64,000 nt of DNA. Origin: CAWELS01 sp964468205 (GTDB lineage: Bacteria; Acidobacteriota; Terriglobia; Bryobacterales; Bryobacteraceae). A model generated the notes under the pieces. The model was not told where the DNA came from. It did not search any database and saw only the letters and a list, made by a program, of their open reading frames with translations. Where the stretch lies: contig CAYXVG010000002.1 in NCBI GenBank assembly GCA_964468205.1, positions 167,835-231,834 on the forward strand, given 5' to 3'. The translations under genes and the position numbers were made by a program. Below are positions 9,418 through 20,733 of the stretch, piece by piece; the first letter of the stretch is position 1; each line of letters opens with the position of its first letter.

Positions 9418-11082
9418 ATGCAAAGCAGAACTATAAGAACCGCCGCCGTTCAGATGCTGGCGCTGGCCCTCCTTGCCCCGGCACTGAGTAACGCCAAGAA
9501 GTTCTATGACGACGACCCGCTCCTTCGCGAACCCCAGCCGCGCCACGTTGAGGATGCCCGGCACAGAAAGCTGAGCAACTACTACGACTTCGTCCGGAAC
9601 ATGTTCATAAATCCAGGCGAGTGGCAGGAGTTGGCCGGCCGATTGATTCCGGCCCGCAATGTCAATACTCTCGATGAACCGATGGCCGGGGCCTGGTGGG
9701 AGCCACGCCACTATTACAAACGGATGACGATTGACGAACTGAAGGCCGGAGCCGGAGCCGCTCACCCGCCGGCTCAAGGCCCTTGGACGGTGATCGCAGC
9801 CAAGGCCGAGGGCGTTACGCCGGGCTTCACCATCCGTGACTCCGCCGGCGAAGTGTTCATTCTCAAGTTCGATCCGTTCGTCTACCCCGAATTGAGCACC
9901 GGCGCCGACATGGTCTCCTCCCGCATTTTTCACGCCGCCGGCTATCACGTCCCGGAATATTACATCGTCCATTTCGAGTCTGAACGGCTCCAACTCGCTG
10001 ATGATGTCCAGTTTCGCGACGATCAGGGGAAGGTGCGGACTATGAAGCGGAAAGATGTGACCGAGTTGCTCCTCGACGCTCCCCAAGACGCCCGCGGAAG
10101 GTGGCGCGGCCTCACCAGCCGCCTGCTTCCGGGCAAGCCGCTCGGCCCCTTTCGCTTTGATGGTGTTCGCAGCGACGATCCGAACGACACGGTTCCACAT
10201 GAACATAACCGGGTGCTCCGGGGGTACCGCGCTCTTTGCGCATTTCTGAATCATGACGACAGTCGCGCGCTGAACACCCTCGATATGCTGCAAACCCGGC
10301 CAGACGGATTGCAGCATGTTAAGCACTACCTGATCGACTTCGGCTCCACGCTTGGCAGCGGCACCTACCGGCCGAATTCATCACGCAACGGCGCGGAGTA
10401 CTTGTGGGAAGCCGGCCCCGCCGCGAAACAATTCTTCTCGCTCGGAATATGGCTCCCGGATTGGGCTCGCAAGGATTTCAAGCCAGGCAGCCGGTACCGG
10501 GGCGTCGGTCACTGGGAATCGGAAGTCTTCGATCCTGAAGGCTGGAAACCGGAATACCCCAATCCAGCCTTCCGGAACGCTAATCCCGACGACCTGTTCT
10601 GGGGCGCCAAACAGGTGATGGCGTTCACGGATGAAGAACTGCGGGCGATTGTGGCGGTCGGCGAGTATTCGGACCCGAAAGCCGCGGAGTATATCCACAA
10701 ACACCTCGTCATCCGGCGGGACAAGATCGGCCGGGCCTTCTTTTCCGGAGTCCTCCCCCTGGACCGATTCAGGATTGAGAACGGCGAATTAGTATTCGAG
10801 GATCTGGAGTTGAAGTACGGTTTCGTTCACTCGCGCGCCCACGCCATCGAGTGGGCGCGCTTCGATAACGAAACGGAGCGAAAAACACCGATCCCGGGAG
10901 CCGCCTCGACAACACTCCCGGAAATTCCACCCAGCGGTTACGTGGCTGCTCTCATCACAGCGGAGAATCCTGAGAAAACCGTCACCGTCTACGTCCGGAA
11001 CCGCGACGGGAAGCTCGAGATCGTGGGCATTGAGCGCTCATTCCCGGAACCCGCATTCCCGCGGCAAACGGCAAAGAACTAG
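9418..11082 (+). CDS. Exported protein with atypical-kinase-like motifs
   Basis: 554 aa, good Shine-Dalgarno (AGGGAGAGGAG) and a signal peptide of about 26 residues, so it is likely periplasmic. No annotated family comes to mind, but the order of motifs follows protein-kinase-like folds of the HipA/FAM20 kind. A beta pair with FILKFDP supplies a candidate ATP-binding Lys150. Glu159 sits in the helix after it. A hinge-like region follows near 231-245, then FLNHDDSRALNTL (277-289) like a catalytic loop with Asp and Asn. The last is YLIDFGSTLG (304-313), a DFG-like metal motif at D307-G309. It lies between an Omp85 barrel and a metallophosphatase. Kinase activity is an inference from motifs only; a pseudokinase or another ATP-grasp-like fold is possible. 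Confidence 0.5.
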   Translation: MQSRTIRTAAVQMLALALLAPALSNAKKFYDDDPLLREPQPRHVEDARHRKLSNYYDFVRNMFINPGEWQELAGRLIPARNVNTLDEPMAGAWWEPRHYYKRMTIDELKAGAGAAHPPAQGPWTVIAAKAEGVTPGFTIRDSAGEVFILKFDPFVYPELSTGADMVSSRIFHAAGYHVPEYYIVHFESERLQLADDVQFRDDQGKVRTMKRKDVTELLLDAPQDARGRWRGLTSRLLPGKPLGPFRFDGVRSDDPNDTVPHEHNRVLRGYRALCAFLNHDDSRALNTLDMLQTRPDGLQHVKHYLIDFGSTLGSGTYRPNSSRNGAEYLWEAGPAAKQFFSLGIWLPDWARKDFKPGSRYRGVGHWESEVFDPEGWKPEYPNPAFRNANPDDLFWGAKQVMAFTDEELRAIVAVGEYSDPKAAEYIHKHLVIRRDKIGRAFFSGVLPLDRFRIENGELVFEDLELKYGFVHSRAHAIEWARFDNETERKTPIPGAASTTLPEIPPSGYVAALITAENPEKTVTVYVRNRDGKLEIVGIERSFPEPAFPRQTAKN

Positions 11083-11091
11083 GCTGGGTAT

Positions 11092-12315
11092 ATGGCGATA
11101 AGAATACTAGCTCTGCTTCTCCTCCTCGCCTTTGCGGCCTTCGGCCAGCAGTATTTCGTCTACGTTGGAGATGTTTCCTCCGATTCCGCCGTTCTCGCTT
11201 GGGGAACCACATCCGGCAAGAATACGATCGGGCGCAGTTCTCCGCCTCACGGCAAGGCTATTGTCCGCGCGGGAGATCGGCGCATCGAGATCGACGAAAA
11301 GAACTGGGTTGAGGTGACCGCTCTCGAACCGGACACCCGGTACCCATTTGAGGTCTCAATCAACGGGAGGGCCGCCGGAAGCGGCGAATTCCACACCCAT
11401 CCCGTGAAGGCGGAACGGCTTCGTTTCTTTGTCATCGGCGACTTCGGCGACGGAAGCAAGGGCCAGCGAGCCATCGCGGCCGCAATGGCATCCGAGCTAG
11501 AAATGCGTCGTGAATCGGATAATCCTGTACGCTTCATTCTCACCACTGGCGACAATGTCTACGGGAAAAAGCTATTTGCTTACAAACTGGGTACCGGATC
11601 AAGCGACAAACGGTGGCGGAAGACCTTCTTCGAGCCCTACCAACCGCTGTTGCGCCACGTCCCCTTCTACATCACGCTGGGCAATCACGACGGAAACGAA
11701 TCGGAAGGGCGAGGTGATCTCGCGGCACAGTTGGACAATTTCTTCTTTCCGGGAAATGAGCCGGCGCGCTGGTACCATTTCAACTACGCGGGCCTCGTGG
11801 ACTTCTTCGCGCTCGACAGCACGGCGCATACGAAAGAAGGCCCCGAGCGTCCACAATACCTCGCGGACGGCGAGCAGTTCCAATGGCTGAAGGACCGGCT
11901 CCCGGAGGCCACGGCGCCGTGGAAGATCGTCTACTACCACAATCCGCCGTTCTCCGCCGGACCGCGGCATGACGGAAAGCTGCGGGACCTGCGACACATT
12001 CACGAACTCTGTGTCCAGCACGGGGTCCAGGCGGTATTCAACGGCCATGAGCACAACTTCCAGTTCACTGCCCCCGAGAAGACCGGCGGGATTCAGTACG
12101 TCGTGACCGGTTCGGGCGGACAACTTCGGAGTGGCCGCGTCAGCCGCGCCGAGATGGAGGCGGAACACATTGCCGGCTGGACCTCGCAGCATCAGTTTCT
12201 GTCAGTGACGATCGAGGGTGGCCGCATGACGATCACGCCCATCGGATCCGAACCGATCCGGCCGGTGAACCCCGCGGGCCAACTCGTCTCCCTGCCGCTC
12301 GTCGTGGAACGATAG
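11092..12315 (+). CDS. Exported purple-acid-phosphatase-like metallophosphoesterase
   Basis: 407 aa with a signal peptide (cleavage near FAAFGQQ). The N-terminal 100 residues form a fibronectin-III-like domain, as in purple acid phosphatases. The catalytic domain shows the five metallophosphoesterase blocks: GDFGD (D117), GDNVYG (D154), GNHDG (N198-D200), YYHNPPFSAG and NGHEHNF. These would bind two metals and hydrolyse phosphomonoesters in the periplasm. It starts 9 bases after the kinase-like gene, so the pair could add and remove phosphate on the same exported substrates; that link is inference. Confidence 0.88.
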   Translation: MAIRILALLLLLAFAAFGQQYFVYVGDVSSDSAVLAWGTTSGKNTIGRSSPPHGKAIVRAGDRRIEIDEKNWVEVTALEPDTRYPFEVSINGRAAGSGEFHTHPVKAERLRFFVIGDFGDGSKGQRAIAAAMASELEMRRESDNPVRFILTTGDNVYGKKLFAYKLGTGSSDKRWRKTFFEPYQPLLRHVPFYITLGNHDGNESEGRGDLAAQLDNFFFPGNEPARWYHFNYAGLVDFFALDSTAHTKEGPERPQYLADGEQFQWLKDRLPEATAPWKIVYYHNPPFSAGPRHDGKLRDLRHIHELCVQHGVQAVFNGHEHNFQFTAPEKTGGIQYVVTGSGGQLRSGRVSRAEMEAEHIAGWTSQHQFLSVTIEGGRMTITPIGSEPIRPVNPAGQLVSLPLVVER

Positions 12316-12393
12316 GCGGGTAAGTCGATCTTCCGGGTTGACCCCGGTGACAAACAGGCCCGGACGATCGTCTCTTCATCCAAGGAGCCGTTT

Positions 12394-13017
12394 ATGAACT
12401 GGAGACCTTCAGCCGCCGTGGCCATCTCGGCCATGGCCGGCTTGGCGCTGCTTGTCGCGGCCGCTCCGCCGGATAACAAAGCCCCGCGCCTTATCGAACT
12501 GCTTGGGATCGAGCCCGCAATGACCGTGGCCGAAATCGGCGCGGGCAGCGGCGATCTCACCGTGGAGATGGCCCGAATTGTCGGCCCGGCAGGCCGGGTC
12601 TACTCAACCGAGGTTTCGGAAAGCAAACTGCGCGGGATCCGCGAAAACGCCGCCGGCGCGGGCCTGGAGAACGTGACCGTGATTGCCGGCGACGCCACCA
12701 GCGCAAACCTTCCGCCCGGCTGCTGCGACGCCATCTTCATGGAGACCGTCTACCATCACTTCACCCACCCGGCGGAAATGAACGCCAGCCTCTATGCCGC
12801 CACGAAGCCCGGCGGCCGCCTGGCCATAATCGATTTCCCTCCCCGGGGGGGCAGCGTGGATGGGGTGCCGGACAGTCGAGGCGGTCACGGGATGCCGGTG
12901 GACCTGCTGATCCGGGAACTCGAGCAGGCTGGCTACCGGCTTGAGAAAAGAATAGACGACTGGCGCGGGCGGGAGTACTGCGTTGTCTTTCGGAAGCCCG
13001 CCGGTCCAGAGTCCTAA
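12394..13017 (+). CDS. Exported class I SAM-dependent methyltransferase
   Basis: 207 aa. The first 25 residues form a hydrophobic signal-like segment ending in VAAAPP, which is unusual for a SAM-dependent enzyme. The core has motif I (VAEIGAGSGDL), an acidic residue after the second strand (STEVSESK) and a GDATSANLP stretch, a standard Rossmann methyltransferase. The substrate is unknown. AAGGAG precedes the ATG. It is 78 bases after the phosphatase gene, so it may be a separate unit. If truly exported it would have no obvious supply of SAM, so the hydrophobic stretch may instead be a membrane anchor. Confidence 0.75.
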   Translation: MNWRPSAAVAISAMAGLALLVAAAPPDNKAPRLIELLGIEPAMTVAEIGAGSGDLTVEMARIVGPAGRVYSTEVSESKLRGIRENAAGAGLENVTVIAGDATSANLPPGCCDAIFMETVYHHFTHPAEMNASLYAATKPGGRLAIIDFPPRGGSVDGVPDSRGGHGMPVDLLIRELEQAGYRLEKRIDDWRGREYCVVFRKPAGPES

Positions 13018-13068
13018 CCGGAACCGTAGGCCGCCACGAATTCCGGCCCGCACAAGCAGAAACCCGCG

Positions 13069-14982
<1,914 letters not shown>

Positions 14983-15122
14983 GTGCGGGTGATCTCCTGT
15001 ATATTCCCAGTCGGTATTAGGAGAATTCTATCAGAGTAGACGGCTGGCGCTGCTTCGGGCAGAGAGTCCGGCTGGCCGGCGGGGACCTTCGCCGTGTCGC
15101 GGGACCGTTATTCTGAGAGTGA

Positions 15123-15341
15123 ATGAGCATCGGAAAAATCCTCATTGTCCTGGGACTGGTTCTGGCGGGCGCTGGGGCGCTGATCCTCCTCGGAGACAAG
15201 CTCCCGTTCAAGCTCGGGCGCCTGCCGGGGGACATCGTGATGCGCGGGAAGAGCTCGACCTTCTACTTCCCCCTCATGACCTCCATCCTGCTCAGCGTGA
15301 TCGGCAGCCTCATTCTCTGGCTTCTGAGCAGGCGGAGCTAG
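15123..15341 (+). CDS. DUF2905 family small membrane protein
   Basis: 72 aa with two hydrophobic helices (about 5-25 and 47-68). Between them is the family-typical LPFKLGRLPGDI stretch followed by a GKSSTFYFPL motif. DUF2905 proteins have no known role. It ends 6 bases before the zinc-ribbon gene, so the two are probably cotranscribed. Confidence 0.85.
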   Translation: MSIGKILIVLGLVLAGAGALILLGDKLPFKLGRLPGDIVMRGKSSTFYFPLMTSILLSVIGSLILWLLSRRS

Positions 15342-15347
15342 TCCGGT

Positions 15348-15863
15348 ATGAAGCCGCGCTCTGAACCGCCGATGGAAGGAGTGAGACCGAATCTCATGAA
15401 CTGCCCTAACTGCGGCGCGGCAATGCGACTGGAAAAAGACAGAGAGTACTTCACCTGCGACTACTGCAAATCGCTGCACTTCCCCGCCCCAAATGCCGAC
15501 GGGATCCGCGTCCTCGGCGAGCCTTCCGAACTCGAATGTCCGCTGTGCTGGGTTCCGCTCGTCCACGCCGCGGCCGGCGGCCAGCGCGTGCTCTATTGCG
15601 AACGATGCCGCGGCCTGCTGGCGGCGATGGACGTATTCCTGGTGATGCTCGAAGAACTCCGGGCGGCCCGGCGAAGTGGTTCACAGCCGCGGCCGACCAA
15701 CTGGGACGAACTGCGGCGCCAGATACTCTGCCCTGAGTGTCAAACCCCGATGCACACCCACCCCTACGCCGGACCGGGCAACGTGGTTATCGACAACTGC
15801 CCTCGCTGCCGGCTCAACTGGCTGGATCATGCGGAGTTACGACGCATCACGGCGGCGCCCTGA
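15348..15863 (+). CDS. Multi-zinc-ribbon protein (zf-TFIIB type)
   Basis: 171 aa, cytoplasmic, with three Cys clusters. The first is CPNCG...CDYC (about residues 19-41), the second CPLC...CERC (about 64-84) and the third CPEC...CPRC (about 126-150). The last two have the spacing and the LxxG/LD context of the zf-TFIIB zinc ribbon. Function unknown; such proteins are often annotated as transcription-factor zinc fingers without proof. The ATG at 15348 was chosen for spacing from the DUF2905 stop, and ATGs at 15372 and 15396 are alternatives. Confidence 0.8.
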   Translation: MKPRSEPPMEGVRPNLMNCPNCGAAMRLEKDREYFTCDYCKSLHFPAPNADGIRVLGEPSELECPLCWVPLVHAAAGGQRVLYCERCRGLLAAMDVFLVMLEELRAARRSGSQPRPTNWDELRRQILCPECQTPMHTHPYAGPGNVVIDNCPRCRLNWLDHAELRRITAAP

Positions 15864-15910
15864 CAAGCCTCTCCTCTCTCCGTGATATAACACCTACGGG
15901 AGACAAAGAG

Positions 15911-18025
15911 ATGCGCTTTTCCTTGATTGCCCTCACACTTGCCCTCGTTTTCTGTTCCTGCACCCAGCCGCCGGAACCCACGACGAAGCCTTATGAAATC
16001 GATCTCGACGACACCTCGGGCAGCCCGGTGGACATGCGCTTCCTGCTCGAAGCTCCCGCCGGACAGGGCGGGTTCATCACCACCAACGGGCAGGGCCAGC
16101 TCGTGAAACCCGGCGGCTCGCGGTTCCGTATATGGGGCGTGAACCTCTCCTTCGAGGGAAACCTGCCGGCCAAGGAGAACGCCGCGCGGTACGCGGACCT
16201 GCTCGCCCGCTTCGGCGTCAACTGCATCCGCGTCCACCACTGCGACCGGCCGTGGCCCCGCGGCCTGATTGACGACTCCGGCGGGAACACCCGTGCGCTC
16301 CATCCCGAGGCGCTCGAACGCTTCGACTTCTTCGTCAACGAACTCAAGCAGCGCGGCATTTACGTGAATCTCAACCTCAACGTCAGCCGGCCGTTTGTCG
16401 AGGGCGACGGGGTGAAGGACGCCGACAAGATCGGCTTCGGCAAGGGACTCACCTACTTCGACCCGGTGCTCATCAAACTCCAGAAGGAATACGCCCAACA
16501 GCTCCTCACCCACAAGAACCCGTACACCGGCAGCGAATACCGGAACGAGCCGGCCGTGGTCATTGTCGAAATGGTCAACGAAAACTCGCTCATGGAGTCT
16601 TGGGCCCGGGGCCGGCTGATCGGCGAGCAAACCACTCCCACGCGCACCACCTGGACCGACATCCCGCCCAGCTACGCCGAGGATCTTGACCGGCTCTACG
16701 CGCAGTATCTCCGCAAGCTGGGCAAAAAACCCGCTCCGCGGCTGAAGCCCGCCGAATTCGCGACCGCGGACAAGGAGCGCTTCCACACCGAAGCCCGTTT
16801 CTACATGGGACTCGAAAGAGACTTCTTCACGATGATGCGGGATTATCTCAAGAACGAGCTCGGAGTGCGGCAGTTGCTCGTCGGCACCTCGGCGCATGCC
16901 GGGGCGTTCTCTCCCTATCCGCTGCTCGCTTCCACCTCGGTGCTCGACATCGTCGACGGCCACACCTACTGGCAGCACCCGAGCTACGAGCGGGACCCGG
17001 CCACCGGCAAGACCCTCTCGTGGACCATCAGAAATACTCCCATGGTGAATGAGCCGCTTAAGTCCACCGTCCAGACACTGTCGCGCAACGCTGTCCTCGG
17101 CAAGCCTTATACGGTCAGCGAAGTAAACCATCCATACCCCTCCGAATATGCCTCTGAGGGCATTCCGATCTTGGCCGCCTACGGAGCGCTGCACGATTGG
17201 GACGGCATCTTCCTTTACAGCTTCTCCCACGCCCCGCCCCGTAACTGGGATGGCAGGCTGAGCTTCTTCGACATCCGCCACGACCCGGTGAAGATGAGCC
17301 AGATGGCCGCCGGCGCGCTCCTGTTCCTGCGCGGCGACGTCGCAAGCGCCAAGACGATTTCAAAACGGTCCTACACCGAAGAGGAGGTGATCGAATCGCT
17401 GCGCATGTCCGGTAACGAGGCGCCTATCTTCGACCCCGCCTACGCGCCGGTGCTCCCGCTGATCCATGCGGCGCGCATCAGTTCCTTCAATGCGGAGTCG
17501 CCGCCTCAGGAAGCGCCGGTGACGAATCCGATACCCTCGGACACGAATGAGCTGGCGTGGCATCTTTCGGGCGGCGGCAACGGGCTCGTATCCGTTGACG
17601 CGCCGCGGTCACAAGGCCTGGTTGGCTTCGTCAAGGAGAACCGGATCGAGACTCTGAACCTGGCGGCCGAAGTTGCGAACGGCTTCTGCGCCCTAACGCT
17701 CCACTCGCTCGACGGAGAGCCGATTTCCGAATCGTCGAAGCTGCTGCTCGCCACTGGCTCCCGCGTCGGCATGACCGGCATGGTCTGGAACGAGGAGCGC
17801 ACCACCGTGACCGAGTCCGGCGAGCCGCCGGCAACGATCGAAACCGTGGTGGGCCGGTTTGTGATCCGCGGCCTGAACGGCGCCGCCGGAGCGACACTGC
17901 ACCCGCTCGACGGCGCCGGCAAGCCCGCCGGGTCGAAAGAAATGGATTGCAGCGGCGGCGAATGTTCGGTTCGCATCGATGCCGGTGAGGCGACCCCCTG
18001 GTATTGGATCGAGGTGGAACGCTAA
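15911..18025 (+). CDS. GH5-like glycoside hydrolase lipoprotein
   Basis: 704 aa. The start at 15911 gives a signal peptide ending in a lipobox-like LVFCSC, so it is probably a lipoprotein; the frame is open further upstream, but into the zinc-ribbon gene. A TIM-barrel domain contains FGVNCIRVHH, then the acid/base Glu224 in MVNENS, and the likely nucleophile Glu404 in TVSEVNHPYP, as in clan A retaining hydrolases. The C-terminal 200 residues look like a beta-sandwich. Family-level similarity suggests beta-glucan or mannan cleavage, but the substrate cannot be read from the sequence. Confidence 0.78.
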   Translation: MRFSLIALTLALVFCSCTQPPEPTTKPYEIDLDDTSGSPVDMRFLLEAPAGQGGFITTNGQGQLVKPGGSRFRIWGVNLSFEGNLPAKENAARYADLLARFGVNCIRVHHCDRPWPRGLIDDSGGNTRALHPEALERFDFFVNELKQRGIYVNLNLNVSRPFVEGDGVKDADKIGFGKGLTYFDPVLIKLQKEYAQQLLTHKNPYTGSEYRNEPAVVIVEMVNENSLMESWARGRLIGEQTTPTRTTWTDIPPSYAEDLDRLYAQYLRKLGKKPAPRLKPAEFATADKERFHTEARFYMGLERDFFTMMRDYLKNELGVRQLLVGTSAHAGAFSPYPLLASTSVLDIVDGHTYWQHPSYERDPATGKTLSWTIRNTPMVNEPLKSTVQTLSRNAVLGKPYTVSEVNHPYPSEYASEGIPILAAYGALHDWDGIFLYSFSHAPPRNWDGRLSFFDIRHDPVKMSQMAAGALLFLRGDVASAKTISKRSYTEEEVIESLRMSGNEAPIFDPAYAPVLPLIHAARISSFNAESPPQEAPVTNPIPSDTNELAWHLSGGGNGLVSVDAPRSQGLVGFVKENRIETLNLAAEVANGFCALTLHSLDGEPISESSKLLLATGSRVGMTGMVWNEERTTVTESGEPPATIETVVGRFVIRGLNGAAGATLHPLDGAGKPAGSKEMDCSGGECSVRIDAGEATPWYWIEVER

Positions 18026-18099
18026 AGTGACCTTGACCGCGCCCCCGCCACGGCCAACTGAAGTTTGCGTGGCCTCGCCGGCTGCGATTCAATAGTGCC

Positions 18100-19014
18100 A
18101 TGCGAACCCTCACCCGCCGTTCTCTCTTCGCCGCGGCCGCCGCCGTTCCGCTTGCGGCCGCTCCGGGCAACAAGATCCGCCTCGGCGCCCCGGTCTTCAT
18201 CAAATCCGACGATCCCGCGGAACTGGCCCGCGAGCATCGCCGCATGGGCTACTCCGCCGCCTATTGCCCCCAGGCTACGGTCGAAGACACGGCCCGCTGC
18301 AAGGCAATTGAAGACGCTTTCCGCAAGGAGAACGTCGCCATCGCCGAGGTCGGAGCGTGGAAAAATATGCTCGATCCCGATCCGGCACAGCGCAAGGCCA
18401 ACCTCGATTACGTCACTTCGCGCCTGGCGCTGGCCGAGGCCGTGGGTGCGCGCTGCTGCGTCGACATCGCGGGCTCCTACAATCCGGATAGCTGGTTCGG
18501 CCCGCACCCGAAGAACTTCTCGCAAGAGTTCTTCGGCGCCACGGTCGAGAACTGCCGTACCGTGATCGATGCCGTCAAACCCGCGCGCACCACTTTCGCC
18601 ATCGAGGCAATGGGGTGGGCTATCCCGTCGGGCCCGGACGAGTACCTGCGGCTCATCAAGGCCGTCGACCGCAAGGCCTTCGGCTGCCACGTCGATATCT
18701 GCAACACCGTCAACAGCCCGAAGCGCTTCTATAACAACGCCGAGTTGACCCGGGAAACGTTCCGCAAGCTCGGCAAGTGGATCGTCTCCTGCCATGCCAA
18801 GGACCTCGCCTGGGAAATTGAGATGAACGTCCACTTCCGCGAGGTGATCCCCGGCACTGGCAAGATGGACTACCCCACGATGGTAACCGAGCTCGCCAAG
18901 CTGCCCATCGACGCGCCTTTCATGGTAGAGCACCTCAAGGGCGCCGAGCAGTACAAACAAGCCACCGACTACATCAAGAAGGTCTGCGCCGAGTCCGGTG
19001 TCGGCCTGATGTAG
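18100..19014 (+). CDS. TAT-exported sugar phosphate isomerase/epimerase-like TIM barrel
   Basis: 304 aa. The N-terminus TRRSLFAAAAAVPLAAA is a twin-arginine signal. The mature protein follows the xylose-isomerase-like TIM-barrel pattern: FAIEAMGW (Glu), HVDICNTVNS (metal-binding His/Asp), SCHAKDLAW and VEHLKG near the end. These are the usual metal ligands of the family. The substrate is unknown. It ends 5 bases from the convergent symporter gene, with no hairpin between them. Confidence 0.82.
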   Translation: MRTLTRRSLFAAAAAVPLAAAPGNKIRLGAPVFIKSDDPAELAREHRRMGYSAAYCPQATVEDTARCKAIEDAFRKENVAIAEVGAWKNMLDPDPAQRKANLDYVTSRLALAEAVGARCCVDIAGSYNPDSWFGPHPKNFSQEFFGATVENCRTVIDAVKPARTTFAIEAMGWAIPSGPDEYLRLIKAVDRKAFGCHVDICNTVNSPKRFYNNAELTRETFRKLGKWIVSCHAKDLAWEIEMNVHFREVIPGTGKMDYPTMVTELAKLPIDAPFMVEHLKGAEQYKQATDYIKKVCAESGVGLM

Positions 19015-19019
19015 GGCCG

Positions 19020-20579
19020 TCAGAAGCCGAGCACGGCCCTACCAAGCAGATAGACGAGCGGCGGTATCACCGCGACTCCGAGCAAATCCAAAGCAATACC
19101 GGCGCGAGCCATCTGGGGAATCGTAATCCATCCGCTCGAAAAGACCACCGCGTTCGGCGGAGTCGCCACCGGCAGCATAAAGGCGAACGAGGCCATGATC
19201 GTCGTCGGGATCAGAATCAGGTACGGCGCGATGCCCATCTGCAGCGCCGCCTCCGCCAGAACGGGGGACATCATGAGCACCGTCGCGACATTCGACGTCA
19301 TTTCGGTCAGGAACGTCGAGAGCAGGCATGCCAGCGGGAACACCACCCACAGCGGCGTTCCCCTCAGCCCTGTCAACTGCGTGCCGATCCAGCTTGCCAG
19401 ACCGGTCCCCTGAATCCCCGCGGCCAGCGCGAAACCTCCGCCAAACAGGATCACGATGCCCCACGGCAGGCCGAGCTGAATCGTCCGCCAGTCCATTATG
19501 AAGTACTCCTGTTTCCCCCTCCATTCAACGCCCTTTCCCCTGTTAATCGGGATCAGACAGAGAATCACCCCGATGAAGATCCCGACGGTCGCGTCATGGA
19601 GGTATGAGGGGTGTTCGAACAGCCGGGACCAGCCGGGAATCGTGAAATCGCCCACTTGGATAGGCGAGCGGAAGATCCAGAGAAACGCCAGGCAGCAGGA
19701 CGCCACCAGCACAATCTTCTCCTGGTTGGACATCGGACCCAGCTTCCGCCGTTCCTCCGCGATCACCGGCTGCGTGGCGGTAAATCGGATGCGGTCGACT
19801 GAGAGCGGACCTCCGAACCGGCAGAGGTACAGCCAGGCGATCGGCAAAAACACCAATGTCACCGGCACACCCACCAGGCTCCATTCGAGAAATGTGATCG
19901 GCGGGTTCTCCGAGAACCGCTCCCCGAGAAAGCCGAGCAGCGCCACGTTCGTCGGGGTTCCGACGATCGTCGCCACCCCGCCGATGCTCGCGGCGTAGGC
20001 GATGCCGAGCAGCAGTACGAGGCCGAAGTCGGACCGGATCCGTTCCGCCGTGCGATCGTTGCGTTTTCCGTCCACCAGCGCCGATTCGGCGATCTGCGTC
20101 ACCACGGCCATTGCAACGGGCAGCATCATCATTGTCGTGGCGGTATTCGAAACCCACATCGACAGGAAGGCCGTGGCGATCATGAAACCAAGCACGAGCC
20201 GTTTCGGATTGGTTCCGACCGTGGCGATGGTCGCCAGCGCCGCTCTCCGGTGGAGGTTCCACTTCTCCATCGCCAGCGCGATGATGAAGCCGCCGATGTA
20301 AAGGAAGATCAGATGGTTCGCATAGTGCGGCGCCACTTCGGTGGACGGCATGATTCCGAGCAGCGGATAAGCCGCTACCGGAATGAGTGCGGTGACGGAG
20401 ATGTGACAAGCCTCGGTGATCCACCAGGTTGCCATCAGCGCGACCACCGCCGCCATCCGTTTCGCCTCCGGCGCCATTCCCTCCGGCGCCGGCGCAAGCA
20501 GCACCGCCAGGAACAATCCCACCCCCAGAACTATGCCAATCCTTCGCCGGAGCCCGAACCCAATCTCGCTATGCGGCAT
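19020..20579 (-). CDS. DASS (SLC13)-family sodium:anion symporter
   Basis: 519-aa polytopic inner-membrane carrier. It has the two sodium/substrate clamshell motifs of the family: SNTATTMMMLP in the first half, and EMTSNVATVLMM in the second half, where the usual Thr of SNT is Val. GTPTNVAL is also present. Family members import di- and tricarboxylates or sulfate. The neighbourhood gives no clear substrate. The ATG at 20579 is followed by a hydrophobic first helix. Confidence 0.92.
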   Translation of the reverse strand: MPHSEIGFGLRRRIGIVLGVGLFLAVLLAPAPEGMAPEAKRMAAVVALMATWWITEACHISVTALIPVAAYPLLGIMPSTEVAPHYANHLIFLYIGGFIIALAMEKWNLHRRAALATIATVGTNPKRLVLGFMIATAFLSMWVSNTATTMMMLPVAMAVVTQIAESALVDGKRNDRTAERIRSDFGLVLLLGIAYAASIGGVATIVGTPTNVALLGFLGERFSENPPITFLEWSLVGVPVTLVFLPIAWLYLCRFGGPLSVDRIRFTATQPVIAEERRKLGPMSNQEKIVLVASCCLAFLWIFRSPIQVGDFTIPGWSRLFEHPSYLHDATVGIFIGVILCLIPINRGKGVEWRGKQEYFIMDWRTIQLGLPWGIVILFGGGFALAAGIQGTGLASWIGTQLTGLRGTPLWVVFPLACLLSTFLTEMTSNVATVLMMSPVLAEAALQMGIAPYLILIPTTIMASFAFMLPVATPPNAVVFSSGWITIPQMARAGIALDLLGVAVIPPLVYLLGRAVLGF

Positions 20580-20597
20580 AAGCGGTTATCCTACTTT

Positions 20598-20630
20598 ATT
20601 TCGGTGACAGTCACCACTTTCGCCAATTTC
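20598..20630 (+). repeat. REP-like element, single copy
   Basis: 33 bases containing the perfect palindrome GGTGACAGTCACC. It differs at 3 positions from the left arm of the inverted pair at 48539-48637. It lies between the divergent symporter and PfkB genes. I see no convincing second arm. Confidence 0.7.
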
Positions 20631-20733
20631 CCTCCTCCATCACCAATGCCGGAAACAGTCATCACGAATTCCCAGTGTCCCCCTCATCCCCACAGCCGGA
20701 AGCGCAAGAAAGAGTTTTCGTTAGAATTGGGAG

